In this document: piece by piece, positions 8,134 to 15,721 of the stretch
How the letters are laid out: each line of letters opens with the position of its first letter
Numbering within the stretch: position 1 is the stretch's first letter
Source of the DNA: Chryseobacterium fluminis
Lineage (GTDB): Bacteria > Bacteroidota > Bacteroidia > Flavobacteriales > Weeksellaceae
Reading direction: 5' to 3'
Length of the DNA: 64,000 nt
Assembly (NCBI RefSeq): GCF_026314945.1
Contig: NZ_CP111121.1
Location: 1,860,001 to 1,924,000, forward strand
Program-made: the position numbers and the translations under genes
Notes under the pieces: model-generated
The model's input: the letters and a program-made list of their open reading frames with translations, nothing else
Told to the model about the DNA's origin: nothing
Database searches by the model: none

Positions 8134-9162
8134 ATGGTCGATCTAAAAAATAGAAATGTCGAAATCAGCCTGCATTTTTTGATCTGGCTGGCTTTATTCT
8201 TTCTTCCGGCCGCATTTTCTGTGGGTTCGGATACAGACTGGATAGGGCTGTTCCGTCACTTTTGGCTCCAGTTGATTTTCCTGGCGGTTGTTTTTTATGC
8301 GAACTACACGTATCTGGTAAAACATCTTTTTGAGGATAAAAAAATCGGGTTCTTTCTGGTTAATTTAGCCTTGATTTTGGTTTTAATATTTCTGAAAAAT
8401 CAAATTTCCGACTGGCTTGAGCCCAATCGGCGCAGACATCTGTTGAAGCGTCCCCCTGCGGCATTATTCTATTTTATGGATACCCTGATCTATATGATTC
8501 CGGTAGCCTTTTCCATTGCTATTAATGCCGGAAAAAAAATACAGAAGGCGGAAGAAATGAAAATAGAAGCCGATAACATCAAGTTACAGTCCGAACTTCA
8601 ACACCTGAAGTATCAGCTGCAGCCTCATTTTTTCTTCAATTCGCTGAATAATATTTATTCATTAATTGATTTTGCTCCGGACAAGGCAAAGCAGAGCATT
8701 CACAGTCTGAGCAAACTGATGCGGCATCTGTTGTATAAAACTGATGTTCCTGCCATAAGCCTCCCGGAAGAAGTGGAGTTTTTAAATAAATATATTGAAC
8801 TGATGTCATTAAGACTGACGGATCATATCAAAGTTTACACCAATTTTCCAAAGTCCGTTCCTGACATGAAAATTGCACCTCTTCTTTTTATTTCAATTGT
8901 TGAAAATGCTTTTAAACACGGAATTTCTGCAACACAACATTCTGATATTCATTTTAAAATGGAGATTTCAGAAAATGACATTTATTTTACAGCATCCAAT
9001 TCTAATTTTCCGAAAACAGATGCTGATAAAAGTGGTTCAGGAATTGGAGTGGAGAATCTGAAAAAAAGACTTCATCTGCTTTATCCGGGAAAACATGAAT
9101 TTCATTCCTGTCTGAACAATGACCTGTATATTGCGGAAATTAAAATTACAACAGACTCATGA
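8134..9162 (+). CDS. LytS/YehU-type sensor histidine kinase (His_kinase family)
   Basis: The 342-residue protein has four predicted membrane helices in residues 10-135. A linker helix follows, then the His_kinase domain with the phospho-acceptor histidine in LQPHFFFNSLNNIYSL (His165). An atypical ATPase domain follows, with N box VENAFKHGI and a glycine-rich GSGIGVENLKKRL. These kinases sense membrane or extracellular signals and phosphorylate a LytTR regulator. The next gene overlaps it by 4 bases and is exactly such a regulator. Start: ATG at 8134. The signal is unknown. Confidence 0.9.
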   Translation: MVDLKNRNVEISLHFLIWLALFFLPAAFSVGSDTDWIGLFRHFWLQLIFLAVVFYANYTYLVKHLFEDKKIGFFLVNLALILVLIFLKNQISDWLEPNRRRHLLKRPPAALFYFMDTLIYMIPVAFSIAINAGKKIQKAEEMKIEADNIKLQSELQHLKYQLQPHFFFNSLNNIYSLIDFAPDKAKQSIHSLSKLMRHLLYKTDVPAISLPEEVEFLNKYIELMSLRLTDHIKVYTNFPKSVPDMKIAPLLFISIVENAFKHGISATQHSDIHFKMEISENDIYFTASNSNFPKTDADKSGSGIGVENLKKRLHLLYPGKHEFHSCLNNDLYIAEIKITTDS

Positions 9163-9872
9163 GAAAACTGACCTGCCTGATTGCTGATGATGAACCAATG
9201 GCACTGAACTTAATCGAAAGCTACGTTCTTAAGACTCCTTTTTTAGATTTAAGATCCAAATGCAGCAGTGCGATTGAAGCCATGCAGAAACTTGAAGATG
9301 AAAATACCATTGATCTTTTTTTTCTTGATATTCAGATGCCTGATCTCACCGGCCTGGAATTTTCTAAACTGCTGCCTTCCAAAAGTAAGGTGATTTTTAC
9401 AACGGCATTTGACCGGTATGCCATTGACGGGTATAAAGTAAATGCCCTGGACTATCTGCTGAAACCTTTTGATTACACTGAGTTTCTGAGTGCAGCCACG
9501 AAAGCAAGAAACTATTTTGAAAATCTTCAGTCGGTTCCGGAAAAAAAGCAGGAATTTTTCTTTGTAAAGTCTGAGTACAAACAGATCAAGATTAATTTTT
9601 CAGAGATTCTTTTCATTGAAGGCCTTAAAGATTATGTAAAAATATTTCTGAAAGGACAGCCGAAGCCGATATTGACTTTAATGAGCCTAAAGAAGCTGGA
9701 GGAAGAACTTCCCGCGGAAAACTTTATGAGAATTCACCGTTCATACATTATTGCCCTCGATAAAATCGAAGCGATTGAAAGAAATCAGATTGTCATCGGT
9801 AGCCAGCAGATCGCCATTGCACCCAATTATAAAGATGCTCTGATGGTGTATATTACCGGGAAGAGCTTTTAA
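9159..9872 (+). CDS. LytTR family response regulator
   Basis: The 237-residue protein has a receiver domain (residues 1-120) with acidic pocket DDE at 10-12, phospho-acceptor Asp57 in FFLDIQMPD, and Lys in LLKPF. A C-terminal LytTR DNA-binding domain (about 140-237) contains FMRIHRSYIIALDKIEAI. It is translated with the upstream kinase (ATGA overlap), forming a two-component system. In Bacteroidota such pairs often control neighbouring or unlinked surface-protein genes. No target is evident here. Confidence 0.92.
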   Translation: MRKLTCLIADDEPMALNLIESYVLKTPFLDLRSKCSSAIEAMQKLEDENTIDLFFLDIQMPDLTGLEFSKLLPSKSKVIFTTAFDRYAIDGYKVNALDYLLKPFDYTEFLSAATKARNYFENLQSVPEKKQEFFFVKSEYKQIKINFSEILFIEGLKDYVKIFLKGQPKPILTLMSLKKLEEELPAENFMRIHRSYIIALDKIEAIERNQIVIGSQQIAIAPNYKDALMVYITGKSF

Positions 9873-9948
9873 AATAAAGACCGGCTGATCCCTAGTGTCA
9901 TTATTCAAAGATAGGATTTACCTTTATTATTCCGCCCCTGATTACCAT

Positions 9949-9979
9949 AAAAAAAACGAGCTCTCAAAAAGCCCGTTTC
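9949..9979 (-). terminator. Terminator of the SDR gene
   Basis: On the minus strand AAACGGGCT and AGCTCGTTT form a 9-bp stem with one G-U pair, followed by an eight-T run. Confidence 0.8.
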
Positions 9980-10004
9980 TTATGTATGAATCAAAATTAT
10001 ATAA

Positions 10005-10754
10005 TCAGACTGCAGTATAACCCCCGTCAACAAGATAATATCCGCCTGTCATGAATGACGATTTATCAGAACTTAAAAATAAAACCAGTTCTGCCACTTC
10101 TTCCGATCTTCCCAATCTACCCATCGGGTGTTTTGCGATCAGTGCTTCTTTCATATCTCCGCTTGCACTTTCCAGTAATGGTGTTTCGATATATCCCGGG
10201 CCCACGGCATTGCAGCGGATATTTTTCTGTCCGTATTCTGCTCCGATATTTTTGGTGAGTCCTACGACGGCATGTTTTGCAGAAGTATATGCCGATGAAA
10301 GTGGTGCCGCAACCGCCCCGTGAATCGAAGCGATATTGACGATAACGCCTCCCCCATTCTTATTCATCTGCTCCAACTCGTATTTACATCCGTAGAAAAC
10401 ACCGTCTAAGTTAACGCTTAATACTTTTCTCCAGCTGTCCAGGCTATAATCCCCGGTCAGCGCCTGTTCGCCTCCGATTCCGGCATTGTTACAGGCAATA
10501 TCCAGTTTTCCATAAATTTCTACGGTTGACTTTATCAACGCCTCCACCTGTTCTGCATTCGAAGTATCTGCCTTTACAAATGCAGCTTCGCCTCCTTCCG
10601 ATTTAATTTTTTCAACGGCACTTTTACCATGCTCCTCATTAATGTCTGATACAATAACCTTTGCACCTTCTTTTGCATAGGCCTGGGCAATGGCTAATCC
10701 TATCCCTGATCCGGCACCGGTTACCAAAGCTACTTTATTATTTAAAATTCCCAT
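10005..10754 (-). CDS. Short-chain dehydrogenase/reductase (classical SDR)
   Basis: The 249-residue protein has the classical SDR motifs: dinucleotide-binding VTGAGSGIG near residue 12, NNAG, the catalytic serine in IASIHGA, and YTSAKHA with the YxxxK pair. The C-terminus MTGGYYLVDGGYTAV is typical of glucose-1-dehydrogenase-like SDRs. It oxidises an alcohol or reduces a ketone with NAD(P), substrate unknown. Start: ATG at 10754. It stands alone with its own terminator. Confidence 0.9.
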   Translation of the reverse strand: MGILNNKVALVTGAGSGIGLAIAQAYAKEGAKVIVSDINEEHGKSAVEKIKSEGGEAAFVKADTSNAEQVEALIKSTVEIYGKLDIACNNAGIGGEQALTGDYSLDSWRKVLSVNLDGVFYGCKYELEQMNKNGGGVIVNIASIHGAVAAPLSSAYTSAKHAVVGLTKNIGAEYGQKNIRCNAVGPGYIETPLLESASGDMKEALIAKHPMGRLGRSEEVAELVLFLSSDKSSFMTGGYYLVDGGYTAV

Positions 10755-10899
10755 ATTGATAAAATTTTAATATGATTTTTATTAAATTAACTGTATACAA
10801 TTTACGGATTAAAATCTCTATTAGTTTCAGAGTAAGCAATAAAGTTTTCTTAAATTTCAGTACTTTGAAAGTTAAAAATACAGGGATACCGCTGTGATC

Positions 10900-11340
10900 T
10901 CACCATATCTCCTGAATGGTCTGAGTAGTATTATTGACAGAAAAAGTATAACCTGCATGCAGCCCCAGCATTGCTTTTGCCAAAGGCGCTTCTACCGAAA
11001 CTGTCATTATTTTCTGATTTTCAAGAATAAGTTCTCCGATGGGCGCTGCAATATAAAACAGACCTCTGTCTGTCTTCACCAAGGCTCCGTTCTGTACCTT
11101 TAATGAAAGATCCGACGTTATTTTCTGAATAAGATTCTGCTGATTTAAAACTTCATTCAGCTGTCTCTGAAGGTTGTTGATTTCCTGCTGTAGCATCTCC
11201 CGTCCGGTCTCATATTTATCTCCCATCGAACTTTTGGTATCATTGCTTGAGGCTCTGGTTTCTGCAATGAGCTTTTCTAAATTCTGAATTTTTTCGGAAA
11301 TTTTATGCTTTACCGTATCCAGAATCTTTTCCTTATCCAT
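10900..11340 (-). CDS. GreA/GreB-like coiled-coil protein
   Basis: The 146-residue protein has a long N-terminal coiled coil with the loop SSMGDKYETGREM. Its C-terminal domain contains VSVEAPLAKAMLGLHAGY, resembling the GreA C-terminal VS..SPLGRALLG block that binds RNA polymerase. In Bacteroidota this family is sometimes mislabelled as an acyl-carrier-protein synthase, but no such active site is visible. A role at the RNA polymerase secondary channel is inferred from the architecture. The acidic tip expected of GreA is partly replaced by the GDKYETGRE loop, so cleavage-factor activity is uncertain. Confidence 0.65.
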   Translation of the reverse strand: MDKEKILDTVKHKISEKIQNLEKLIAETRASSNDTKSSMGDKYETGREMLQQEINNLQRQLNEVLNQQNLIQKITSDLSLKVQNGALVKTDRGLFYIAAPIGELILENQKIMTVSVEAPLAKAMLGLHAGYTFSVNNTTQTIQEIW

Positions 11341-11466
11341 ATTAAAAAAAATTTGTTACTATCAATTTTCCAAATGTATCAAATTATTTTAATTTTCGAC
11401 AGCCGTATTCTTTTTGCATCATTTATTTTTATGTATAACTGACTTTTAAGCGCTACATCTTACAAA

Positions 11467-11500
11467 TTAAAAAGAGGCAGTCTGATGCAGACGCCTCTTT
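11467..11500 (-). terminator. Terminator of the GH13 gene
   Basis: On the minus strand a stem AAAGAGGC/GCCTCTTT encloses a second stem GTCTG-CAT-CAGAC and is followed by T residues. Confidence 0.85.
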
Positions 11501-11540
11501 CACTGTATCGAAATCCTAAAATTATTTAAGATAATAACCA

Positions 11541-12887
11541 TTATTTTTCAAAGACCACAAAATCTGAAACTTTGAAATAAAAATCTTTACTTTCATTAAA
11601 GTCTCTTTTGGTTCTGTCAAATACATTTCTGAAACTTCCTGATAAATGTTCATCGTTGATTTTGAAGTCTACGGGTTCTTTCGACATATTTAAAACGACT
11701 AAAACCTCATCTTTCCCATTTTTTCTGAGATAGGCGAGAATTTTATCAGCAGCGGTGGTATTTAACAGATACGTCGTCACAGCAGGATCACCTCCTCTCA
11801 GCGCAGGATTTGAAGCTTTTAAATTTAATAATGTTTTATAGAAGTCGGCCATCTGGTACGTATTTTTCCACTGGATCGCATCTTTCTCGAAGAATTCCAG
11901 TCTTTTCATGTTGGGCAGCTCCTGACCGGAATATAATAGGGGAACTCCGTTCCAGGTAGCGGAAAACACCGCCATGGGTTTGGTAATCACTGCATACTTT
12001 TCATACTCCGTACCGTTCCAGGAATTTTCGTCATGATTGGTTGTAAACCAGGCTCTCATCGAACCATCTCCGATGGCTGAATACTGTCTTAAAAGATCTG
12101 TCAGACCCTGAAGCGGTTCATTCTTTTTATAGTAGTCTGCCGATTTATGCATCCACTTCCAGGAATAGCTAGCGTCGAAAACTTTTCCGTATTCAGGGCT
12201 TTCCAGCTCATCAAATTCGCCCAGCCAGAACAGAGGTTTTATTTTTTCTACTTCGGGACGGGCCTGCTGCCAGAAATCCACCTCCACCCAGGAAGCGAGA
12301 TCACATCTGAATCCGTCTATATTGGTTTCCTGAACCCAATATTTCATGGCATCAATCATGGCGAGGCGCATCTTCTGGTTTTTATAATCCAGCTCTATAA
12401 TGTCATCCATTCCGGAAGCACGGTGAAAACTCCCATCTTCATCTTTTAAATAAAATTCGGGATGCGTCTTCGTCCATACGTGGTCCCAGCCCGTATGATT
12501 GGCCACCCAGTCGATGATGACCTTAAATCCTAATCTGTGAGCTTCATTTACCATATGTTTAAAATCATCCAGCGTTCCGAATTCCGGATTGATCGACGTA
12601 TAGTCTGAAGCGGCGTAAGGACTTCCCAGGCTTCCCTTTTTATTTTCCTGTGCAATCGGAGTAACCGGCATAAACCAAAGTGTCCGGACTCCCATTGATT
12701 TCAGTCTCGGCATTTCTTTTTCAAATGCTCTGAAGGTTCCTTCTTTTGTATATTGTCTTACGTTTACTTCATAAATATTGGTGGTGTGCTTCCAGTCTTT
12801 AGGCAATTCCGTCATCTTTTTGGTATTTTGAGTGGTACAGGAAACAAGTCCCAGACCGATTACAGCTGATAAAATTAATCTCTTCAT
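11541..12887 (-). CDS. Alpha-amylase family (GH13) lipoprotein
   Basis: The 448-residue protein has a lipoprotein signal (MKRLILSAVIGLGLVSC, lipidated Cys17) and a GH13 TIM barrel. Region I is DWVANH, region II GFRCDLAS with the nucleophile Asp196, region III WLGEFDE with the acid/base Glu224, and region IV FTTNHDEN with Asp286. These enzymes act on alpha-glucans such as starch or maltodextrins, here probably at the cell surface or in the periplasm. The C-terminal all-beta domain spans roughly residues 370-448. No sus-type genes surround it and it has its own terminator. Start: ATG at 12887. Confidence 0.93.
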   Translation of the reverse strand: MKRLILSAVIGLGLVSCTTQNTKKMTELPKDWKHTTNIYEVNVRQYTKEGTFRAFEKEMPRLKSMGVRTLWFMPVTPIAQENKKGSLGSPYAASDYTSINPEFGTLDDFKHMVNEAHRLGFKVIIDWVANHTGWDHVWTKTHPEFYLKDEDGSFHRASGMDDIIELDYKNQKMRLAMIDAMKYWVQETNIDGFRCDLASWVEVDFWQQARPEVEKIKPLFWLGEFDELESPEYGKVFDASYSWKWMHKSADYYKKNEPLQGLTDLLRQYSAIGDGSMRAWFTTNHDENSWNGTEYEKYAVITKPMAVFSATWNGVPLLYSGQELPNMKRLEFFEKDAIQWKNTYQMADFYKTLLNLKASNPALRGGDPAVTTYLLNTTAADKILAYLRKNGKDEVLVVLNMSKEPVDFKINDEHLSGSFRNVFDRTKRDFNESKDFYFKVSDFVVFEK

Positions 12888-12978
12888 TAATTCTCTTTTA
12901 ACAAAAATAAGTATTGTGTTTATAAAAGCATCTCTTTTTTGGCGAAAAAAATGAAAAATTATCTCTTAGCCGGATCAA

Positions 12979-13009
12979 TAAAAAAGCCCTGAATCTGCAT
13001 TCGGGGCCT
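12979..13009 (-). terminator. Terminator of the pRiA4b-ORF3-like gene
   Basis: On the minus strand GCCC-CGAAT...ATTCA-GGGC is followed by T residues. Confidence 0.7.
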
Positions 13010-13031
13010 GTATATTTAAAATATTTTCTAA

Positions 13032-13631
13032 CTATCTGTCGTCATCATTATCATCTTCATCATCGAAAACATCATCATTGTAGTCATCGTCTTCGTCGTC
13101 ATCGAAACTGTCATCGTCCTCATCTGAGAAATTGGTATTCCCTCCCAAATCATCATCGAAACTAAAATCATCATCCATTAAAGGCATTGCCGATTTTTTC
13201 TTAGATCCTCCAGCATTTCCGCTTTTGCTGGGCGCTTTAAGAGGTACGTTTCCGAACCGGTATACCGTAATCGGATAATTTACACCCTTCGTTTCTTCAA
13301 TAACCTCCACAAGCTCGCAGAAAAATTCCCAAAGATCAAGAAGTCCATATTGAAACTGAGCTTTATCGCCGGCATTTTCAAATGCCTCGTCAATATATAC
13401 ATCCGACATAATCTCGCCATCTCCGTCATCACTCATGTCTTCCAACGGAACCCCTTTTACAATTGTTCCATCTTCTTCCAATAAATTAAAAGTGGAAAGT
13501 TCCTCTCCCTGAAGACTGAACGCACTTTTAATTCCTAAGTGTAAGTTCCATAGCGTTTGTTTTCCTTTTACCTCGATATCACGGAAAATATCTTCTTTTG
13601 CATCTAATATTACGCGGATTTTATAAACCAT
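13032..13631 (-). CDS. Plasmid pRiA4b ORF-3-like family protein with acidic tail
   Basis: The 199-residue protein begins MVYKIRVILDAKEDIFRDIEV and contains LWNLHLGIKSAF, matching the pRiA4b ORF-3-like domain (about residues 1-130). This domain is a small beta-rich fold first noted in plasmid and IS-associated proteins. The last 45 residues are almost entirely Asp/Glu/Asn/Ser, a highly acidic low-complexity tail coded by GAT/GAC/GAA repeats. The biochemical role of the family is unknown. The gene is conserved in flavobacteria and not necessarily mobile here. Start: ATG at 13631. Confidence 0.75.
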   Translation of the reverse strand: MVYKIRVILDAKEDIFRDIEVKGKQTLWNLHLGIKSAFSLQGEELSTFNLLEEDGTIVKGVPLEDMSDDGDGEIMSDVYIDEAFENAGDKAQFQYGLLDLWEFFCELVEVIEETKGVNYPITVYRFGNVPLKAPSKSGNAGGSKKKSAMPLMDDDFSFDDDLGGNTNFSDEDDDSFDDDEDDDYNDDVFDDEDDNDDDR

Positions 13632-13762
13632 ATCAGTTTTAAATTACTTTTTGCCTTAATTATTATGATAAATCTGTATTGCAAATATAAAATAAATGAA
13701 AGGTGACAAAAAAATATTTCTGGATTTTTTAAAATATTTTTTTTTCTTACATTTTGCGAAAA

Positions 13763-14869
13763 TTATTTACTTTTTTCAAGCATAAAACTGAATTTTGTTC
13801 CTTCAAGGTAGACACTCTCTACGGTAATGTTTTCATTATGAGCTTCAAGAATATGTTTCACAATAGCCAATCCCAGTCCCGAGCCCCCTTCACGTCTGCT
13901 GCGGCTGGTTTCCACCCGGTAAAATCTTTCGAAAATTCTTGGCAGACTTTCCGGCTTGATACCCATTCCGTTATCGATCACTTCAATAAGGACCTTGTTT
14001 TTGAGAATGCTGGTTTTCACGACGACTCTTGCTTCCTGCCTGTTGGCATAATGAATGGCATTGGAAATCAGATTGATGAAAACCTGCGATACTTTCTGTT
14101 TGTCTGCATCCACAAAGATCTGAGGATGTAGGGTCTGGATCTGTAATGTGGTATTGTGTTTTTCTGCTTCAAGATCAAGAAGGTCAAAAATTTCTTTAAT
14201 CAGGAGATTGACATCAAATTTTGATACGGTAAGATTAATTTCTCCGGCTTCAAGCCTGTTGATCATATCCAGATCCGTCACAATGGCAATCAGGCGCTCT
14301 ACGGATTTATCAATTCTCTCTAAATATTTATCCCGGATCGTAAGGTTGTCTACTCCACCGTCTCTGAGTGTCTCAACATATCCCTGAATCGAAAACAGCG
14401 GGGTCTTAAGCTCATGAGAAACATTTCCGATGTACTCCTTACGGTAGCTTTCCATCTCCTTCATCATGTCAATTTCCGTGACTTTCTGCTGGTTGAGGTC
14501 GGAAAATCTTTCTCCTAATTCTTTGATGGTAATATTTTCGTCATTATCATGAACAATTTCCTGAGGCAGAAGCTGCGAGAGACCCCGCACCTGCTTTTTA
14601 CCATAATAATTGAAAAGCAGCTCCAGGACTACATAATTGATGATAAAAATAAGAACAAGACATATAACTAAGCCTATTTTAAAGAATGGAGTGCTGTAAT
14701 AGATATCCTTCAGCGAATCAAAAATGATCACTAAAAGAAACATCACCAACGTCAAAAGACAGGAGGCGACGAGGGTAAGTCTGTAAAATTTCAATTTTAC
14801 AAAGTTTTTAATGGTTGATATAAAGGTAAAAAATTGAAATTGAGTATTAAACAATAAGTTTATACCCAA
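13763..14869 (-). CDS. PhoR-like sensor histidine kinase
   Basis: The protein has two membrane helices (about residues 30-52 and 65-88) with almost no periplasmic loop. A dimerisation domain carries phospho-acceptor His152 in GNVSHELKTPLFS, and an HATPase domain has NLISNAIHYA, DNGMGI and GGSGLGLAI. The short form without a PAS domain is usual for PhoR-like kinases of flavobacteria. The longest frame starts with TTG at 14869, overlapping the regulator gene by 23 bases. A second TTG at 14794, just before the first helix, is also plausible. It forms an operon with the response regulator upstream. Phosphate sensing is suggested by similarity only. Confidence 0.88.
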   Translation of the reverse strand: MGINLLFNTQFQFFTFISTIKNFVKLKFYRLTLVASCLLTLVMFLLVIIFDSLKDIYYSTPFFKIGLVICLVLIFIINYVVLELLFNYYGKKQVRGLSQLLPQEIVHDNDENITIKELGERFSDLNQQKVTEIDMMKEMESYRKEYIGNVSHELKTPLFSIQGYVETLRDGGVDNLTIRDKYLERIDKSVERLIAIVTDLDMINRLEAGEINLTVSKFDVNLLIKEIFDLLDLEAEKHNTTLQIQTLHPQIFVDADKQKVSQVFINLISNAIHYANRQEARVVVKTSILKNKVLIEVIDNGMGIKPESLPRIFERFYRVETSRSRREGGSGLGLAIVKHILEAHNENITVESVYLEGTKFSFMLEKSK

Positions 14870-15530
14870 TTCCCTTTAAGGTCTGAATGGTATTGATACC
14901 AAGCTTTTCTCTTAATCTCCTGATATGCACATCAATCGTTCTTTCGCCCACGATCACATCATTGCCCCAGACTTTTTCCAGAATTTCTTCTCTCTTGAAA
15001 ACTTTTTCGGTGTTTGAAGCCAAAAGATACAGCAGATCGAATTCTTTCTTCGGAAGCAGAAACTGCTGTCCGCTTTTAGAAACCCTGAAGTTATCTTTAT
15101 CAATGACCAAATCACCGATTTCAATTAATTTAGCATTATCCGAAACCTGGGAAGTTAGCTGCAAGAGTGCATTCACTTTGGAAATAAGGATTTTCGGTTT
15201 GATCAGCTTTACAATATAGTCATTGGCGCCTGCCTGAAAACCGGCTAACTGAGAAAACTCTTCACTTCTTGCAGAAAGGAACACGATTAATGATTTTTGC
15301 AGCTCTTTGATCTTTCGGAGTTCCTGGCAGGTTTCGATCCCGTCTTTTTCGGGCATCATGACATCTAACAGGATGAGATCGGGAATGATTTCTTTAGCTT
15401 TTTCGATACCTTCGTTACCGTTTGTGGCTGTATGGATATCGTAGCCTTCTTTTTCTAAGTTGTAAGACAGAATCTCTAAAATATCCAGTTCATCGTCTAT
15501 TAAGAGGATTTTCTTTTGGTTCATTTTCAA
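14847..15530 (-). CDS. PhoB-like (OmpR family) response regulator
   Basis: The 227-residue protein has a receiver domain with DDE at 12-14 and phospho-acceptor Asp56 in LILLDVMMP. A winged-helix domain follows (GNDVIVGERTIDVHIRRLREKLG). In the receiver the conserved Lys-Pro becomes Lys-Leu (DYIVKLIKP), an unusual change next to the active site. It is the first gene of the kinase operon and is divergent from the TonB-dependent receptor gene at 15722, whose promoter region it could bind. Start: ATG at 15530; a second ATG two codons on is possible. Confidence 0.9.
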   Translation of the reverse strand: MKMNQKKILLIDDELDILEILSYNLEKEGYDIHTATNGNEGIEKAKEIIPDLILLDVMMPEKDGIETCQELRKIKELQKSLIVFLSARSEEFSQLAGFQAGANDYIVKLIKPKILISKVNALLQLTSQVSDNAKLIEIGDLVIDKDNFRVSKSGQQFLLPKKEFDLLYLLASNTEKVFKREEILEKVWGNDVIVGERTIDVHIRRLREKLGINTIQTLKGIGYKLIV

Positions 15531-15596
15531 TTTTTACGATTCAAAGTTAATAATATTTTAATCACAGATGGATAAAACGGGTATCGTTCACATAAA

Positions 15597-15660
15597 GTTA
15601 ACAATAAATTCCTTTTGTTAATGTTTAGTTAAGAAAAATTTAAATTTTACTAAACCATTT
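15597..15660. promoter_or_regulatory. Candidate regulator-binding region between phoB-like gene and receptor gene
   Basis: GTTAA(C/T/G) occurs at 15597, 15617 and 15628. The last two are 11 bases apart, the helical spacing used by OmpR/PhoB-type half-sites. The inverted pair GTTTAGT / ACTAAAC with an AT-rich palindromic core (AAAATTTAAATTTT) lies directly beside them. This is a pattern match only, and binding is not shown. Confidence 0.35.
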
Positions 15661-15721
15661 ACAACTGTATTCTTTTATTCCTTTGCACCGAAAGAATCTA
15701 GTAAATAAAGGAAGTAAAATA

